Source: Micromonospora sp. CCTCC AA 2012012 (GTDB lineage Bacteria > Actinomycetota > Actinomycetes > Mycobacteriales > Micromonosporaceae). From it: a stretch of 64,000 bases of DNA. The translations under genes and the position numbers were made by a program. Shown one piece after another: positions 17,305-25,837 of the stretch (positions within the stretch are counted from its first letter, which is position 1; each line of letters begins with the position of its first letter). Location: NCBI RefSeq assembly GCF_040499845.1, contig NZ_CP159342.1:5828001-5892000 (forward strand). Reading direction: 5' to 3'. The notes under the pieces are model-generated. The model did not search any database, was not told the origin of the DNA, and saw only the letters and a program-made list of their open reading frames with translations.

Positions 17305-18147
17305 TCACGTCGGGTCGGTGGGCAGGGCCTCCAGTTGGTACCGGCTGATCAGCTCCGGCAGGATCCGGTGCAGCGCCTCGACGGTGCCCCGTCGGTCCCC
17401 GCCGGCGTCGTGCATCAGCACGATGGAACCCGGCCCGGTGTCGCCCAGCACCGCCGAGGTGACCTTCGCGGCGCCGGGCGCCTGCCAGTCCGACGGGTCC
17501 ACCGACCAGTGCAGCGGCGTCAGCCCCAGCTCGGTGCAGATCGACACCACCGGATACGTCCACTCCCCGCCGGGCTGCCGGAACCAGGCGATCCGGGCGT
17601 TCGGGGCGGCGGCCCGGATGGCGTCGTTGGTGCGGAGCAGGTCGGCCCGGATCGCGTCGGGCGAGCGCTTGCCGAGGGTGGTGTCGTGGTTCCAGGAGTG
17701 GTTGCAGAGGGTGTGCCCCTCGGCCACGATCGCCTCGATCAGTTCCGGGTGGTTCTGCGCGTTCTCGCCCACCACGCAGAAGGTGGCCTTGACGCCGTAG
17801 GACCGGAGCAGGTCGAGCACCTGCGGCGTGTACTGCGGGTCGGGCCCGTCGTCGAAGGTGAGCGCCACCCGGTCGGAGCCGGTGTGGATCCGGGCGCCGT
17901 ACGGGCCCTCGCCGTCGTCCCGCTGGTCCGGCACCGGGGAGGGCGACGCGTCGGTGACCGGCGCGGGGGAGTCGTCCGTGCCGGGGGGCTGGTCGGCGAA
18001 GTGCGGGCCGTTGGCGCTCGCCGTCGACGCGGTGTTCCGGCGTGGCTGCTCGGGCACCACGCTCCGGCCGAGCGCGTACGCCGACCCCAGCAGGGCGGCC
18101 ACCACCAGGGTGAGGAGGCCGACGGCCCGGACTGTCGTGCGGGACAT
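17305..18147 (-). CDS. polysaccharide deacetylase (NodB/CE4 domain), membrane-anchored
   Basis: 280 aa. An N-terminal signal or anchor helix (VRAVGLLTLVVAALLGSAYAL) is followed by a Pro/Ser/Asp linker of about 60 residues. The CE4 domain then shows motif 1 VALTFDDGPDP (catalytic Asp and metal Asp), motif 2 HSWNHD (metal histidines), and motif 3 WFRQPGGEW. These enzymes de-N-acetylate peptidoglycan or other cell-wall glycans outside the membrane with a divalent metal. It is convergent with no close partner and is preceded by its own promoter. Confidence 0.9.
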   Translation of the reverse strand: MSRTTVRAVGLLTLVVAALLGSAYALGRSVVPEQPRRNTASTASANGPHFADQPPGTDDSPAPVTDASPSPVPDQRDDGEGPYGARIHTGSDRVALTFDDGPDPQYTPQVLDLLRSYGVKATFCVVGENAQNHPELIEAIVAEGHTLCNHSWNHDTTLGKRSPDAIRADLLRTNDAIRAAAPNARIAWFRQPGGEWTYPVVSICTELGLTPLHWSVDPSDWQAPGAAKVTSAVLGDTGPGSIVLMHDAGGDRRGTVEALHRILPELISRYQLEALPTDPT

Positions 18148-18227
18148 CAGTCGTCCCGCCCGGGTGGGCCGTGCCGCGGCCCCGTCGTCGCCCCCGTGGT
18201 CACCGCACGCACCGTCGCCCCCTCGTC

Positions 18228-18253
18228 TCCTGACAGTCCCGACAGTCAGGATA
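18228..18253 (-). promoter_or_regulatory. promoter and inverted repeat upstream of the deacetylase
   Basis: Minus-strand -10 TATCCT (18253-18248) overlaps one arm of an inverted repeat TCCTGAC (18228-18234) / GTCAGGA (18245-18251) with a 10-bp spacer. An operator is possible. The rest of the gap to glnR is comparatively AT-rich without other signals. Confidence 0.4.
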
Positions 18254-18315
18254 GGGGCGGCAAAATACTCAAATAGGGCGGATAGGGAAGTTGCCCTGGA
18301 ATTGGGGAAAGTCGG

Positions 18316-19029
18316 TCAGACCGGGAGGGGGGCGTGCTCCGACTCCGGCAGTGACCGCGACGGCGGGACGACGAACTTGTAGCCGACCTGGCGCACGGTG
18401 CCGATCATCGACTCGTACTCCGAGCCGAGCTTGGCCCGCAGCCGCCGCACGTGCACGTCGACGGTGCGGGTGCCGCCGAAGTAGTCGTAGCCCCAGACCT
18501 CGCGCAGCAACTGGTCCCGGGTGAAGACCCGGCCGGGGTGCTGGGCCAGGAACTTCAGCAGCTCGAACTCCTTGTAGGTGAGGTCGAGCGGACGGCCCTT
18601 GAGCTTCGCCGCGTACGTGTCGGGGTCGATGGTCAGCTCGCCGGCCCGGATCGAGCCACCGGCCCCGGCCGTCGCGTTGCTCAGCCGACCCACCGCGAGC
18701 CGCAGCCGCGCCTCCACCTCGGCCGGACCGGCACCCGCCAGGATGACGTCGTCCACGCCCCAGTCGGCGTTGAGCGCGATCAGGCCGGCCTCGGTGACCA
18801 CCGCGACCAGCGGCACGCCGAGCCCGGTGGCGTGCAGCATCCGACAGGTGGCCCGCGCCTCGCTCAGCTCGGACCGGGCGTCCACCAGCACGGCGTCGGG
18901 ACTCGGGCCCGAGACCAGCGTGCGGACGTCGCGGGGCGCGGTGCGGACCGAGTGCGGCAGCAGGTCGAGTGCCGGCAGCACCGCCGATGGTTCGCCTGCG
19001 CGTGCGGTCACCAGCAGCAGGAGCTCCAC
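18316..19029 (-). CDS. glnR: nitrogen regulator GlnR (OmpR-type orphan response regulator)
   Basis: 237 aa. The receiver-like domain ([53 protein letters not shown]) and the OmpR winged helix ([50 protein letters not shown]) match Streptomyces GlnR closely as I recall it. GlnR is an atypical receiver without a cognate kinase that controls nitrogen assimilation genes. The GTG at 19029 follows GGAGGTGATC, a strong Shine-Dalgarno that settles the start. It is near mshD and the LmeA-like gene, as in mycobacteria. Confidence 0.9.
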   Translation of the reverse strand: MELLLLVTARAGEPSAVLPALDLLPHSVRTAPRDVRTLVSGPSPDAVLVDARSELSEARATCRMLHATGLGVPLVAVVTEAGLIALNADWGVDDVILAGAGPAEVEARLRLAVGRLSNATAGAGGSIRAGELTIDPDTYAAKLKGRPLDLTYKEFELLKFLAQHPGRVFTRDQLLREVWGYDYFGGTRTVDVHVRRLRAKLGSEYESMIGTVRQVGYKFVVPPSRSLPESEHAPLPV

Positions 19030-19145
19030 ACGATCACCTCCGTCCCGGCGGCCTGTGGCCGCGCGCGACCAGCGGCACGCCCACGAGGGGCGGCGCTGAG
19101 AACTTGCGTGGGTCCCGGCGTCGCTGACGGGCGGGTAACGGCTTG

Positions 19146-19151
19146 AGCCTA
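19146..19151 (-). promoter_or_regulatory. -10 element TAGGCT, glnR
   Basis: Minus-strand TAGGCT would give a leader of about 110 nt before the GTG at 19029. Confidence 0.4.
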
Positions 19152-19222
19152 ACCGATCGCCTGACCACGACCTTCGCGTCCTTTCCTGTTTGCCCCATCT
19201 GCCCGTGATCGCTCCGCAGGTT

Positions 19223-19238
19223 TTAACGTTGCCGAAAC
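19223..19238. promoter_or_regulatory. GlnR-box-like site
   Basis: TTAAC, six bases, GAAAC matches the actinobacterial GlnR box (gTNAC-n6-GNAAC). It lies between divergent glnR and the membrane-protein gene, 43-58 bp before the predicted start of the latter. Confidence 0.5.
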
Positions 19239-19268
19239 CGTGACCTCCGCCGGAGCGGCCCGGTCTGG

Positions 19269-19274
19269 CACGAT
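19269..19274 (+). promoter_or_regulatory. -10-like element CACGAT, membrane protein gene
   Basis: Ends 6 nt before the GTG at 19281. The first base deviates from TANNNT; the same CACGAT with 6-nt spacing precedes the gene at 22900. Confidence 0.35.
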
Positions 19275-19280
19275 CGGGGC

Positions 19281-20333
19281 GTGTTTCCCTCCACCTCGCC
19301 CGAGACCGGCCGCGACCCCTGGGCCGACGACGCCCGTCCGGCGCCGGCCGGACCCACCCACGGCCGCCCGCCGGGCCCACGCACCGGCCCGGCCGCCGAC
19401 GACGGCGGGGAGCGGAGCGAGCGGGGCGGGCCACGCCGGCTCCGCCGGGGCGGACCCGCCCGCCGGCCCGACGACGAGCCCGACGACGACGTCGAGGAGG
19501 AGGTGGAGCCGGTCGAGGTGCACCGCCCGCTGGCGCTCACCATCGCCGGCTTCGCCGCGCTGCTCGGCGTCGGCCTGGTGCTCGGCGCGCAGACCGCCGG
19601 TCCGGGGCACCGGCTGCCCTTCGCGTTCATCATCTTCGGCGTGCAGCTGCTCTTCGTGCTCGCCTGGACGATGGCCATCCGGCCGCCCGCGCTGCTGCTC
19701 GTCGCCCTGATCAGTGCCGGGGCCGCGGCCGCGGCGGACACCGCCGCCGTGCAGTCCGACATCGCCGGCCTCGCGCCGCTCGGCTACGTGGCCGCCGGGG
19801 GCCTCCTCGCCGCCGTGCTCGGCCAGCTCGTCCGCCGGGTCGACCGGGTCCGGGTCACCGACTCCCTCGGCAGCACCCTGCTGCTCGTCGTCGGCGTGGT
19901 CGCGTTCGCCACCCTGATCGTGCTCAGCCGGGTGCCGAAGGGCACCCAGGCGATCACGATCTGCCTCACCGCGACGGGCGTCGCGCTCACCGTGGCCCGG
20001 CTCACCGACGCCGTCGCGCCGTGGCCCCGGCTCGCCCCGCAGGTGCCCCGGGGTGCGGCCGGCGTGGTCGTCGGGGCCATGCTCGGCACGCTGGCCAGCG
20101 CGGTCCTCGGCAGCTACCTGGTCGGCTTCACCCCGACCAGCGGCGCGCTGATCGGTCTGGTCACCGCGGCCACGGCGGTCCTCGCCGACCTGGCCGTCGG
20201 CTATGCCGAGGCGGGTCGGCTGATGGCCGGTGAACCGCCCACCATGTGGGTGGCCCGGCACATGCAGGGCCCGCTGGGCGGCTTCGCGCTCGCCGCGCCC
20301 GCCGCGTACGCCATGTGCGTGCTCTTCCTCTGA
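19281..20333 (+). CDS. multi-spanning membrane protein of unknown function
   Basis: 350 aa. About 90 residues rich in Pro, Arg, Gly and Asp (cytosolic, ending in a run of acidic residues [13 protein letters not shown]) precede roughly eight hydrophobic segments. The first two are around [19 protein letters not shown] and [16 protein letters not shown], and the last ends [18 protein letters not shown] recognise no named family and no catalytic motif. It is divergent from glnR, with a GlnR-box-like site in front of it, so nitrogen control is possible. The GTG start is chosen from the CACGAT spacing and because the frame begins there. Confidence 0.7.
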   Translation: MFPSTSPETGRDPWADDARPAPAGPTHGRPPGPRTGPAADDGGERSERGGPRRLRRGGPARRPDDEPDDDVEEEVEPVEVHRPLALTIAGFAALLGVGLVLGAQTAGPGHRLPFAFIIFGVQLLFVLAWTMAIRPPALLLVALISAGAAAAADTAAVQSDIAGLAPLGYVAAGGLLAAVLGQLVRRVDRVRVTDSLGSTLLLVVGVVAFATLIVLSRVPKGTQAITICLTATGVALTVARLTDAVAPWPRLAPQVPRGAAGVVVGAMLGTLASAVLGSYLVGFTPTSGALIGLVTAATAVLADLAVGYAEAGRLMAGEPPTMWVARHMQGPLGGFALAAPAAYAMCVLFL

Positions 20334-20412
20334 GGGCGCGGTTGATCAGCGGCGTCATCGGGTACCAACGATCCGCCGCGACGCGGCACCGGCAGCGGAG
20401 ACAGGAGGCGTG

Positions 20413-21198
20413 GTGGCAGAGGCCTACCCGGCGTACGAGGAACGTCCCCGGCGACGCGGACGGAAGGTGCTCGTCACCTTCGTCGTCCTGCTGCTGGTCC
20501 TGGCCGGTCTGCTGGTCGTCGCCGACCGGGTGGCCGCCGGGGTGGCCGAGCGGACCATCGCCGACCAGGTGAAGCAGGAGGTCGCCAAGCAGAACGCGCA
20601 GTCCTCGGCGCCGAAGGTCCAGGTCAGCGGCTTCCCCTTCCTCACCCAGGTCCTCGCCGGGAAATACCAGCACATCTCCATCGTGCTGACCGACGTGCAG
20701 GGTCCGGTGCAGGGCCAGGCGGTCAGCGTGCCCCGGCTCGACGTGGACGCCCGCAACGTCCGGGCGTCGCTGGACACGCTCCGCTCCGGTCAGGGCGACG
20801 TGGTCGCCGAACGGGTGGACGGGGTCGGCACCATCACCTACGACAGCCTGGCCAAGCTGCTGGACCGGCCGGGGCTCACCCTGGGCGAGCGGGGCGGCAA
20901 GCTGGTCGTCACCGCGCCGGTGGACGTGCTGGGCGTGAAGCTGACCGTCAACGGCATCGCCGAGGTGACCGTCAACAACGGCAAGGTGGCGCTGCGCTTC
21001 AACGACCTGACCGCCGAGGGGCTGCCCAACCTGCCGCTGGCCCGTCAGGTGCTGACCAACTACGCCAAGGGCATCTCGATCGACGTGCCCCTGCCGAAGC
21101 TGCCGTTCCAGCTCAACGTCCGCAAGGTGGAGCCGAAGCCGGAAGGGCTGACGGTCACCGCCGACGCGCGGGACGTACCCATCAACTCGGTCGGCTGA
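20413..21198 (+). CDS. lmeA: DUF2993 protein, LmeA-like phospholipid-binding protein
   Basis: 261 aa. A basic N-terminus (ERPRRRGRKV) and a signal-anchor helix (about residues 20-40) lead into a DUF2993 domain of alternating beta strands (VQVSGFPFLTQVLAGKYQHI, VDVDARNVRASLD-like repeats, LPNLPLARQVLTNY). The mycobacterial homologue LmeA (Rv0817c, by recollection) binds phospholipid and supports lipomannan elongation in the periplasm. Its position near glnR and the rhodanese operon matches. GTG at 20413 has AGGAGG 4 nt upstream; GTG at 20410 would be too close. Confidence 0.75.
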   Translation: MAEAYPAYEERPRRRGRKVLVTFVVLLLVLAGLLVVADRVAAGVAERTIADQVKQEVAKQNAQSSAPKVQVSGFPFLTQVLAGKYQHISIVLTDVQGPVQGQAVSVPRLDVDARNVRASLDTLRSGQGDVVAERVDGVGTITYDSLAKLLDRPGLTLGERGGKLVVTAPVDVLGVKLTVNGIAEVTVNNGKVALRFNDLTAEGLPNLPLARQVLTNYAKGISIDVPLPKLPFQLNVRKVEPKPEGLTVTADARDVPINSVG

Positions 21199-21209
21199 CC
21201 GCGACGCGT

Positions 21210-21242
21210 GCGACGGCCCGACCGGTCCGGTCGGGCCGTCGC
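21210..21242. terminator. terminator after the LmeA-like gene
   Basis: 16-bp perfect arms GCGACGGCCCGACCGG (21210-21225) and CCGGTCGGGCCGTCGC (21227-21242) around a single central base, 11 bp after the stop. Confidence 0.75.
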
Positions 21243-21302
21243 GGTGTCCGCCGACGGATCCCGGATGCTGGTCGGCGCACTGGCGTCGCACGGCTCGGCT
21301 GG

Positions 21303-21308
21303 TAAGCT
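21303..21308 (+). promoter_or_regulatory. -10 element TAAGCT, cysteine leader peptide
   Basis: Ends 8 nt before the leader-peptide ATG at 21317; near-leaderless. Confidence 0.5.
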
Positions 21309-21316
21309 CCCTGCTC

Positions 21317-21394
21317 ATGGGGACGCTCCTCACCAAACGGCGCGCGGTCGACCTGTGCCGCGTGGCCGCCTGCCTGTGTCGCCCCGTCATCTGA
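21317..21394 (+). CDS. cysteine-rich leader peptide, 25 aa (attenuator uORF)
   Basis: A 25-codon reading frame encodes MGTLLTKRR, then AVDLCRVAACLCRPVI, with three cysteines at residues 14, 19 and 21. The basic stretch followed by VDLCR and further cysteines matches the actinobacterial 'putative leader peptide' family found before sulfur genes. In mycobacteria, polycysteine leaderless uORFs attenuate downstream operons according to cysteinyl-tRNA supply. It is too short for standard gene calling. A hairpin lies 17 nt after its stop and the rhodanese gene starts 205 nt after it. Confidence 0.75.
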   Translation: MGTLLTKRRAVDLCRVAACLCRPVI

Positions 21395-21410
21395 CGGCGG
21401 GGCTGTCCTC

Positions 21411-21425
21411 GGCTGCCTAGCAGCC
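21411..21425 (+). promoter_or_regulatory. attenuator hairpin after the leader peptide
   Basis: GGCTGC (21411-21416), loop CTA, GCAGCC (21420-21425). An alternative pairing of GGCTG at 21401 with CAGCC at 21421-21425 gives the two mutually exclusive structures expected of an attenuator. Confidence 0.45.
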
Positions 21426-21598
21426 ACCAGCACGCAGGGTCCGCGTATCCTCCCGTGCTCTCTTCCAACGCCCGGCAGCGGCGCCGTCGCACGAACCCGT
21501 GATCCGTTCCTACTATGGGTCCGGCGCGTGGTGCGACGCTCACGTCCATCGATCTACGCGCGCTGGCTCACCATCCATCCTCAGCAGGGAGTGATCTG

Positions 21599-22447
21599 AT
21601 GAGTCGCGACACCGCGCTCGTCTCGGCCGAGTGGGCCGAGAAGAACATCGACGCCCCGGGCGTCGTCTTCGTCGAGGTCGACGAGGACACCTCGGCCTAC
21701 GACACCGGCCACATCGCCGGCGCGATCAAGCTCGACTGGCGGACCGACCTCCAGGACCCGATCCGCCGGGACTTCGTCAACAAGTCCCAGTTCGAGGCGC
21801 TGCTCTCCGAGCGCGGCATCGCCAACGACGACACCGTGATCCTCTACGGCGGCAACAACAACTGGTTCGCCGCGTACGCGTACTGGTACTTCAAGCTCTA
21901 CGGCCACGGTGACGTCAAGCTCCTCGACGGCGGCCGCAAGAAGTGGGAGCTGGACGCCCGCCCGCTGGTCACCGACAAGGTGTCCCGGCCGGCCACGCAG
22001 TACGTCGCGCAGGAGCCGGACACCTCGATCCGGGCCTTCCGCGACGAGGTCGTGGACGCGATCGGCACCAAGAACCTGGTCGACGTGCGCAGCCCCGACG
22101 AGTACGCCGGTCGGCTGCTCGCCCCGGCCCACCTGCCGCAGGAGCAGGCCCAGCGCGCCGGCCACGTGCCCACCGCGATCAGCGTCCCGTGGTCGAAGGC
22201 GGCCAACGAGGACGGCACCTTCAAGTCCGACGACGAGCTGCGCAAGATCTACGCCGCGGCCGGCCTGGACGACGGCAAGGAGACCATCGCGTACTGCCGG
22301 ATCGGCGAGCGCTCCTCGCACACCTGGTTCGTGCTCCAGGAGCTGCTCGGCCACCGGAACGTGAAGAACTACGACGGATCCTGGACCGAGTACGGCTCGC
22401 TGGTCGGCGTGCCGGTCGCGCTCGGCGACGAGCCCGGGGAGGCCTGA
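21599..22447 (+). CDS. thiosulfate sulfurtransferase (tandem rhodanese domains)
   Basis: 282 aa, two rhodanese domains. The first is inactive-type with TVILYGGNNNWFAAYAYW. The second holds the catalytic loop YCRIGERSSHTW with Cys at about residue 233, the CRIGERS motif of actinobacterial thiosulfate sulfurtransferases (CysA2/SseA type). The enzyme transfers a sulfane sulfur to a thiol acceptor in the cytosol. The ATG at 21599 has AGGGAGTG upstream. It forms an operon with the DUF1416 gene (1-bp gap) and follows a cysteine leader peptide, so it probably responds to sulfur supply. Confidence 0.92.
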   Translation: MSRDTALVSAEWAEKNIDAPGVVFVEVDEDTSAYDTGHIAGAIKLDWRTDLQDPIRRDFVNKSQFEALLSERGIANDDTVILYGGNNNWFAAYAYWYFKLYGHGDVKLLDGGRKKWELDARPLVTDKVSRPATQYVAQEPDTSIRAFRDEVVDAIGTKNLVDVRSPDEYAGRLLAPAHLPQEQAQRAGHVPTAISVPWSKAANEDGTFKSDDELRKIYAAAGLDDGKETIAYCRIGERSSHTWFVLQELLGHRNVKNYDGSWTEYGSLVGVPVALGDEPGEA

Positions 22448-22448
22448 G

Positions 22449-22772
22449 ATGACTGCTCCTACCGCTGCCGGGTGCGCCGCGCCCGACCAGGCCGCCCCGC
22501 TGCCGGCCAGCCTGGACCTGGAGAAGGAAACCGTGATCACCGGCGTCGTGCAGGCCGAGTCCGGCGAGGTCGTGCCGGGCGCGTACGTCCGGCTGCTCGA
22601 CGGCACCGGTGAGTTCACCGCCGAGGTGGTGACCTCCCCGGCCGGCCAGTTCCGGTTCTTCGCCGCGCCGGGCAACTGGACCCTGCGGGCGCTCTCCCGG
22701 CACGGCAACGGCGACACCGCCGTCACCGCAGCCCGGGGGATCAACGAGGTGAGCGTCACCGTCGCCGCCTGA
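22449..22772 (+). CDS. DUF1416 protein (SseC-like)
   Basis: 107 aa. A transthyretin or carboxypeptidase-regulatory-like beta-sandwich is visible: TVITGVVQAESGEVVPGAYVRLLD, FTAEVVTSPAGQFRFFAAPGNWTLRAL (read as successive strands). It matches mycobacterial SseC (Rv0814c/Rv3118 by recollection), always coupled to a rhodanese. The molecular role is unknown; a partner or carrier in sulfur transfer is inferred from linkage. The ATG lies 1 bp after the rhodanese stop. A strong hairpin ends the operon. Confidence 0.85.
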   Translation: MTAPTAAGCAAPDQAAPLPASLDLEKETVITGVVQAESGEVVPGAYVRLLDGTGEFTAEVVTSPAGQFRFFAAPGNWTLRALSRHGNGDTAVTAARGINEVSVTVAA

Positions 22773-22789
22773 CCCACGCTCCGTTCGGC

Positions 22790-22830
22790 CCGGGGGCCGG
22801 TCACCCGTACGTCGGGTGACCGGCCCCCGG
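22790..22830. terminator. terminator after the rhodanese operon
   Basis: Perfect 17-bp stem: CCGGGGGCCGGTCACCC (22790-22806) with its complement at 22814-22830, and a 7-nt loop GTACGTC. Confidence 0.85.
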
Positions 22831-22887
22831 CCGTCGGCGGCCCACCCGACGTCCCCGGGCCGGCGGTGGCGGGGTGCCGCAGCGTGA

Positions 22888-22893
22888 CACGAT
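22888..22893 (+). promoter_or_regulatory. -10-like element CACGAT
   Basis: Ends 6 nt before the GTG at 22900; same arrangement as at 19269. Confidence 0.35.
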
Positions 22894-22899
22894 GGCCCG

Positions 22900-23766
22900 G
22901 TGAGTGGTGCTGTCCAGGCGGGATACGCCCCGCCGACCGGTCCCGACCAGCCGACGTCCGGCCGGCGATGGGTGCGCTGGCTGGTTGCCGCGACCGTGCT
23001 CTGGGCGGTGCTGCTCGCCGTGCTGACCTGGTTCTCCATCCGCGACGACCCGCCGACCGTGCGGGAGCAGCGCAGCCTGGCCGAGGCCGGGCCGGTGACC
23101 GACCGGGCGGTGGGCGAGCTGCTGGCGGCGGCCGGCGACGGCGGCGCGGCGCGGCTCCTGCCGGACGTCCTGCGCACCGGCTGCCGGATCACCCCGATGG
23201 AGGACGGCGCCGCGCTGACCCGTGGGGTGGAGGTGCTGCTCCCCGGCGACGACGCGCGCGGGCTGCTCCAGCGGGTGGCCGACCGGCTGCCGGCGAGCTG
23301 GCGGGCCGGGGTGGAGACCACCGGCGACGGGCCGGTGCTGCGGGCCGACGCCGGCGAGTTCGTCGCGGTGGAGGGGCACGCCACCGGCGCCGACCGGGTC
23401 CGGTTCACCGCCGCGACCGGGTGCCGCCCGGTCGGCGACGGCTACCGCCCCCTCGCCGGCGGTGGGGGGCCGGAGACGGACCAGGCCACCGCGCTGCTGC
23501 GGGCCTGGGGTGGACCGGCGGGCCAGGTGGACCACGTCGCCGCGGCCTGCCCGGGGGGCGCGACCGCCCGCACGGCCCGCGCCGAGTCGGCCCCGGCCGC
23601 GGACCGACCCTCCCTGGCGGACGCGCTGGCGGCGGCCCGCGGCGGCGCCGTCGGAGTTCGGGCCACCCCCGAGGTGTACGCGTGGCGCGCCGCCGGCACC
23701 TCCGTCGTCGCCGAACGGGTCGACGACCGGATCCGGGTCACCGTCACCACCGGCTGCGACGCCTGA
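22900..23766 (+). CDS. membrane-anchored protein of unknown function
   Basis: 288 aa. A short cytosolic N-terminus and one transmembrane helix (WVRWLVAATVLWAVLLAVLTWF, about residues 24-45) precede an extracytosolic domain. That domain has paired cysteines (TGCRITPMEDG, TGCRPVGDGYR, AACPGG, TTGCDA) and a repeated short motif ending in TGC at the end of each half, suggesting two similar sub-domains joined by disulfides. I recognise no family. It stands alone between the rhodanese operon and a convergent debranching-enzyme gene. Confidence 0.7.
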   Translation: MSGAVQAGYAPPTGPDQPTSGRRWVRWLVAATVLWAVLLAVLTWFSIRDDPPTVREQRSLAEAGPVTDRAVGELLAAAGDGGAARLLPDVLRTGCRITPMEDGAALTRGVEVLLPGDDARGLLQRVADRLPASWRAGVETTGDGPVLRADAGEFVAVEGHATGADRVRFTAATGCRPVGDGYRPLAGGGGPETDQATALLRAWGGPAGQVDHVAAACPGGATARTARAESAPAADRPSLADALAAARGGAVGVRATPEVYAWRAAGTSVVAERVDDRIRVTVTTGCDA

Positions 23767-23782
23767 TCCCGCCGCCCCGCCG

Positions 23783-25837
23783 TCAGTGCTTGTCGCGGTG
23801 GTCGTGCGGGGTACGGCTGCGGCCGAGGGCGTCCACCCGGCCCCAGCGGCCGGGGATGTCGAGCAGTTCCACCCGACCCATCCCGTCGGGCACGGCCGGG
23901 TCGATGATCAGGTGTTCGCCCTGCGGTTCGAGGCCGAGCATCACCCGCAGCAGCAGCAGCGGGGTGCCTGCCGACCAGGCCTGCGGGCTGCACGCCGTCG
24001 GGTACTGCACCGGATAGTCGGTCAGGTCGCGCTCGTAGCCGGCGAACGCCTCCGGGAGCCGGCCGTCGAAGTACCGGGACGCGTCGAGGATCGCCTCGCA
24101 GATCCGGCCGGCCTCCTCCCGGAACCCGTACTTCCACAGGCCCCAGGCGATGATCGAGTTGTCGAACGGCCAGACCGTGCCGACGTGGTAGCCGATCGGG
24201 TTGTACCGCCCCTCGTCGTCGGCGAGGGTCCGCACTCCCCAGCCGGAGAAGAGCCGGGGACCGAGCAGGTGTTCGGCGATCCGCCCGGCCCGGGAGTCGT
24301 CGACGATCCCGCTCCACAGCAGGTGCCCGATGTTGGAGGAGAGGGCGTCCACCTGCTTTCCCTCCGGGTCCAGCGCCAGCGCGTAGTACTCCCGGTCCGG
24401 GATCCAGAAGTCGCGGTTGAACCGCTCCTTCAGCGCGGCGGCCTCCCGTTCCAGCCGGTCGGCGTACGCGGGGTCGTTCCAGAACGTCCGGGCCAGCCGG
24501 GCGCCGCGCAGCTTGGCGTCGTAGGCGTACCCCTGGAGTTCGCAGGTGGCGCGGGGGAACCCGGGCAGCCGGCCGTCGCGGTAGGAGATGGAGTCCCAGG
24601 AGTCCTTCCAGCACTGGTTCTGCAGGCCGGTCTCGGGATTTCGGGTCCGGTACCAGACGTAACCGGTGCCGAGCAGGTCGCCGTAGCTGTCGATCCAGTC
24701 CAGCGCCCCCCGGGCCTGGAACTCCAGTTGCCGGACCATGGTGGCGTCGCCGGTCCACCGCTCGTACTCGTCGAGGAGGACGACGAAGAGGGGCGAGGTG
24801 TCCGCCGAGCCGTAGTACGGGGAGTGCGGCTGCTCCTCGAAACCGGCGGTCTCGCCGTACCGGAGTTCGTGCAGGATCTTGCCGGGCTCCTCGTCCCGGA
24901 AGTCGTCCAGCCGGCTGCCCTGGAGGCCGGCCAGCATCAGGATGGTTGGCGAGATCAACTCGGGCAGGAAAGGGAGGACCTGCAACGAGGTGAAGATGCT
25001 GTCCCGGCCGAAGAGGGTCATGAACCAGGGCAGGCCGGCGGCGAGCAGCCGTACGCCCAGCGTGATCGACTCGTACCGGAGTGCCGCCAGGTCGTTGAGG
25101 CTGCGCCGGTACGCGCCGGCCAGCGGCTGGCAGTCGCACCCGAGCTGCGGCGCCCGGTTCAGCAGCTCGTCCTGCTCGGCGTGGATCGCACCGGCCGAGC
25201 GGTGCCCGCCGAGCGGCAGGGTGGCCCGGATGTCCTCGCCCCGGGCGCCGTAGATGACCGTGGCCACGTGCAGCCGGGTGGTCCACTCACCGTGCGGGGC
25301 GACCCGGATCCGGAAGGTCATGCCCTGCTCGTCGATGTCGCCCGGGGCGGAGGTGCTGACCACCACCTCCCGGTGGAACGCCTCCCGCTGGTAGCCGATC
25401 CGCAGCTCGCCGTCGCGGACCGTGGGGACGGAGCGGCCCTTCTTCTGTCGCTGGTGCTTGATCTCGAAGAGGTCGGCGAAGTCGGCGGCCATGTCGAGCC
25501 GGAGCGTGAAGCCGACCTCCTGCTCCGAGTGGTTGAGCACGGTCAGCTCCTCGGCGAAGCTGCCGCCGATCGAGCGGCTGCGGATCACCGACACCTTGGC
25601 GTCGAGGTAGTGCGTCGGTTCGCCGGGGACCAGGAAGAACCGGGTCCGGTACGACTCGGCGTCGTCGATGGAGAGGGTGTGCAGCCGCTGCCCGTTGAGG
25701 GTGAGCAGCCAGGTGGAGAGGAACCGGGTGTCGAAGGAGAAGAGCCCGGTGGGGAAGTCGAAGGACGGCTCGATGTCGCCGCGCCGGTCGCAGACCAGGA
25801 AGGTGTTGCCGTCGAGGATGCTGACCCGTTCCTTCAT
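23783..25837 (-). CDS. amylo-alpha-1,6-glucosidase (glycogen debranching) family protein
   Basis: 684 aa. The N-terminal domain (SILDGNTFLVCDRRGDI, LFSFDTRFLS) is the GDE_N_bis/DUF4432-like module. The C-terminal (alpha/alpha)6 barrel is the GH63/GDE_C type with WFMTLFGRDSIFTSLQVLPF, QCWKDSWDSI, FDNSIIAWGLWKYGF and PEAFAGYERD. The aspartates and glutamates in GRDS and PEAFAG are likely catalytic. It probably hydrolyses alpha-1,6 branches or a related alpha-glucoside; the exact substrate is uncertain. The ATG at 25837 overlaps the stop of the SCP2 gene (ATGA). Confidence 0.85.
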   Translation of the reverse strand: MKERVSILDGNTFLVCDRRGDIEPSFDFPTGLFSFDTRFLSTWLLTLNGQRLHTLSIDDAESYRTRFFLVPGEPTHYLDAKVSVIRSRSIGGSFAEELTVLNHSEQEVGFTLRLDMAADFADLFEIKHQRQKKGRSVPTVRDGELRIGYQREAFHREVVVSTSAPGDIDEQGMTFRIRVAPHGEWTTRLHVATVIYGARGEDIRATLPLGGHRSAGAIHAEQDELLNRAPQLGCDCQPLAGAYRRSLNDLAALRYESITLGVRLLAAGLPWFMTLFGRDSIFTSLQVLPFLPELISPTILMLAGLQGSRLDDFRDEEPGKILHELRYGETAGFEEQPHSPYYGSADTSPLFVVLLDEYERWTGDATMVRQLEFQARGALDWIDSYGDLLGTGYVWYRTRNPETGLQNQCWKDSWDSISYRDGRLPGFPRATCELQGYAYDAKLRGARLARTFWNDPAYADRLEREAAALKERFNRDFWIPDREYYALALDPEGKQVDALSSNIGHLLWSGIVDDSRAGRIAEHLLGPRLFSGWGVRTLADDEGRYNPIGYHVGTVWPFDNSIIAWGLWKYGFREEAGRICEAILDASRYFDGRLPEAFAGYERDLTDYPVQYPTACSPQAWSAGTPLLLLRVMLGLEPQGEHLIIDPAVPDGMGRVELLDIPGRWGRVDALGRSRTPHDHRDKH

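Noticed and set aside
18316..19029. Second PhoP/RegX3-type response regulator
   Set aside because: There is no adjacent kinase, the receiver pocket is atypical, and the sequence resembles GlnR over its full length.
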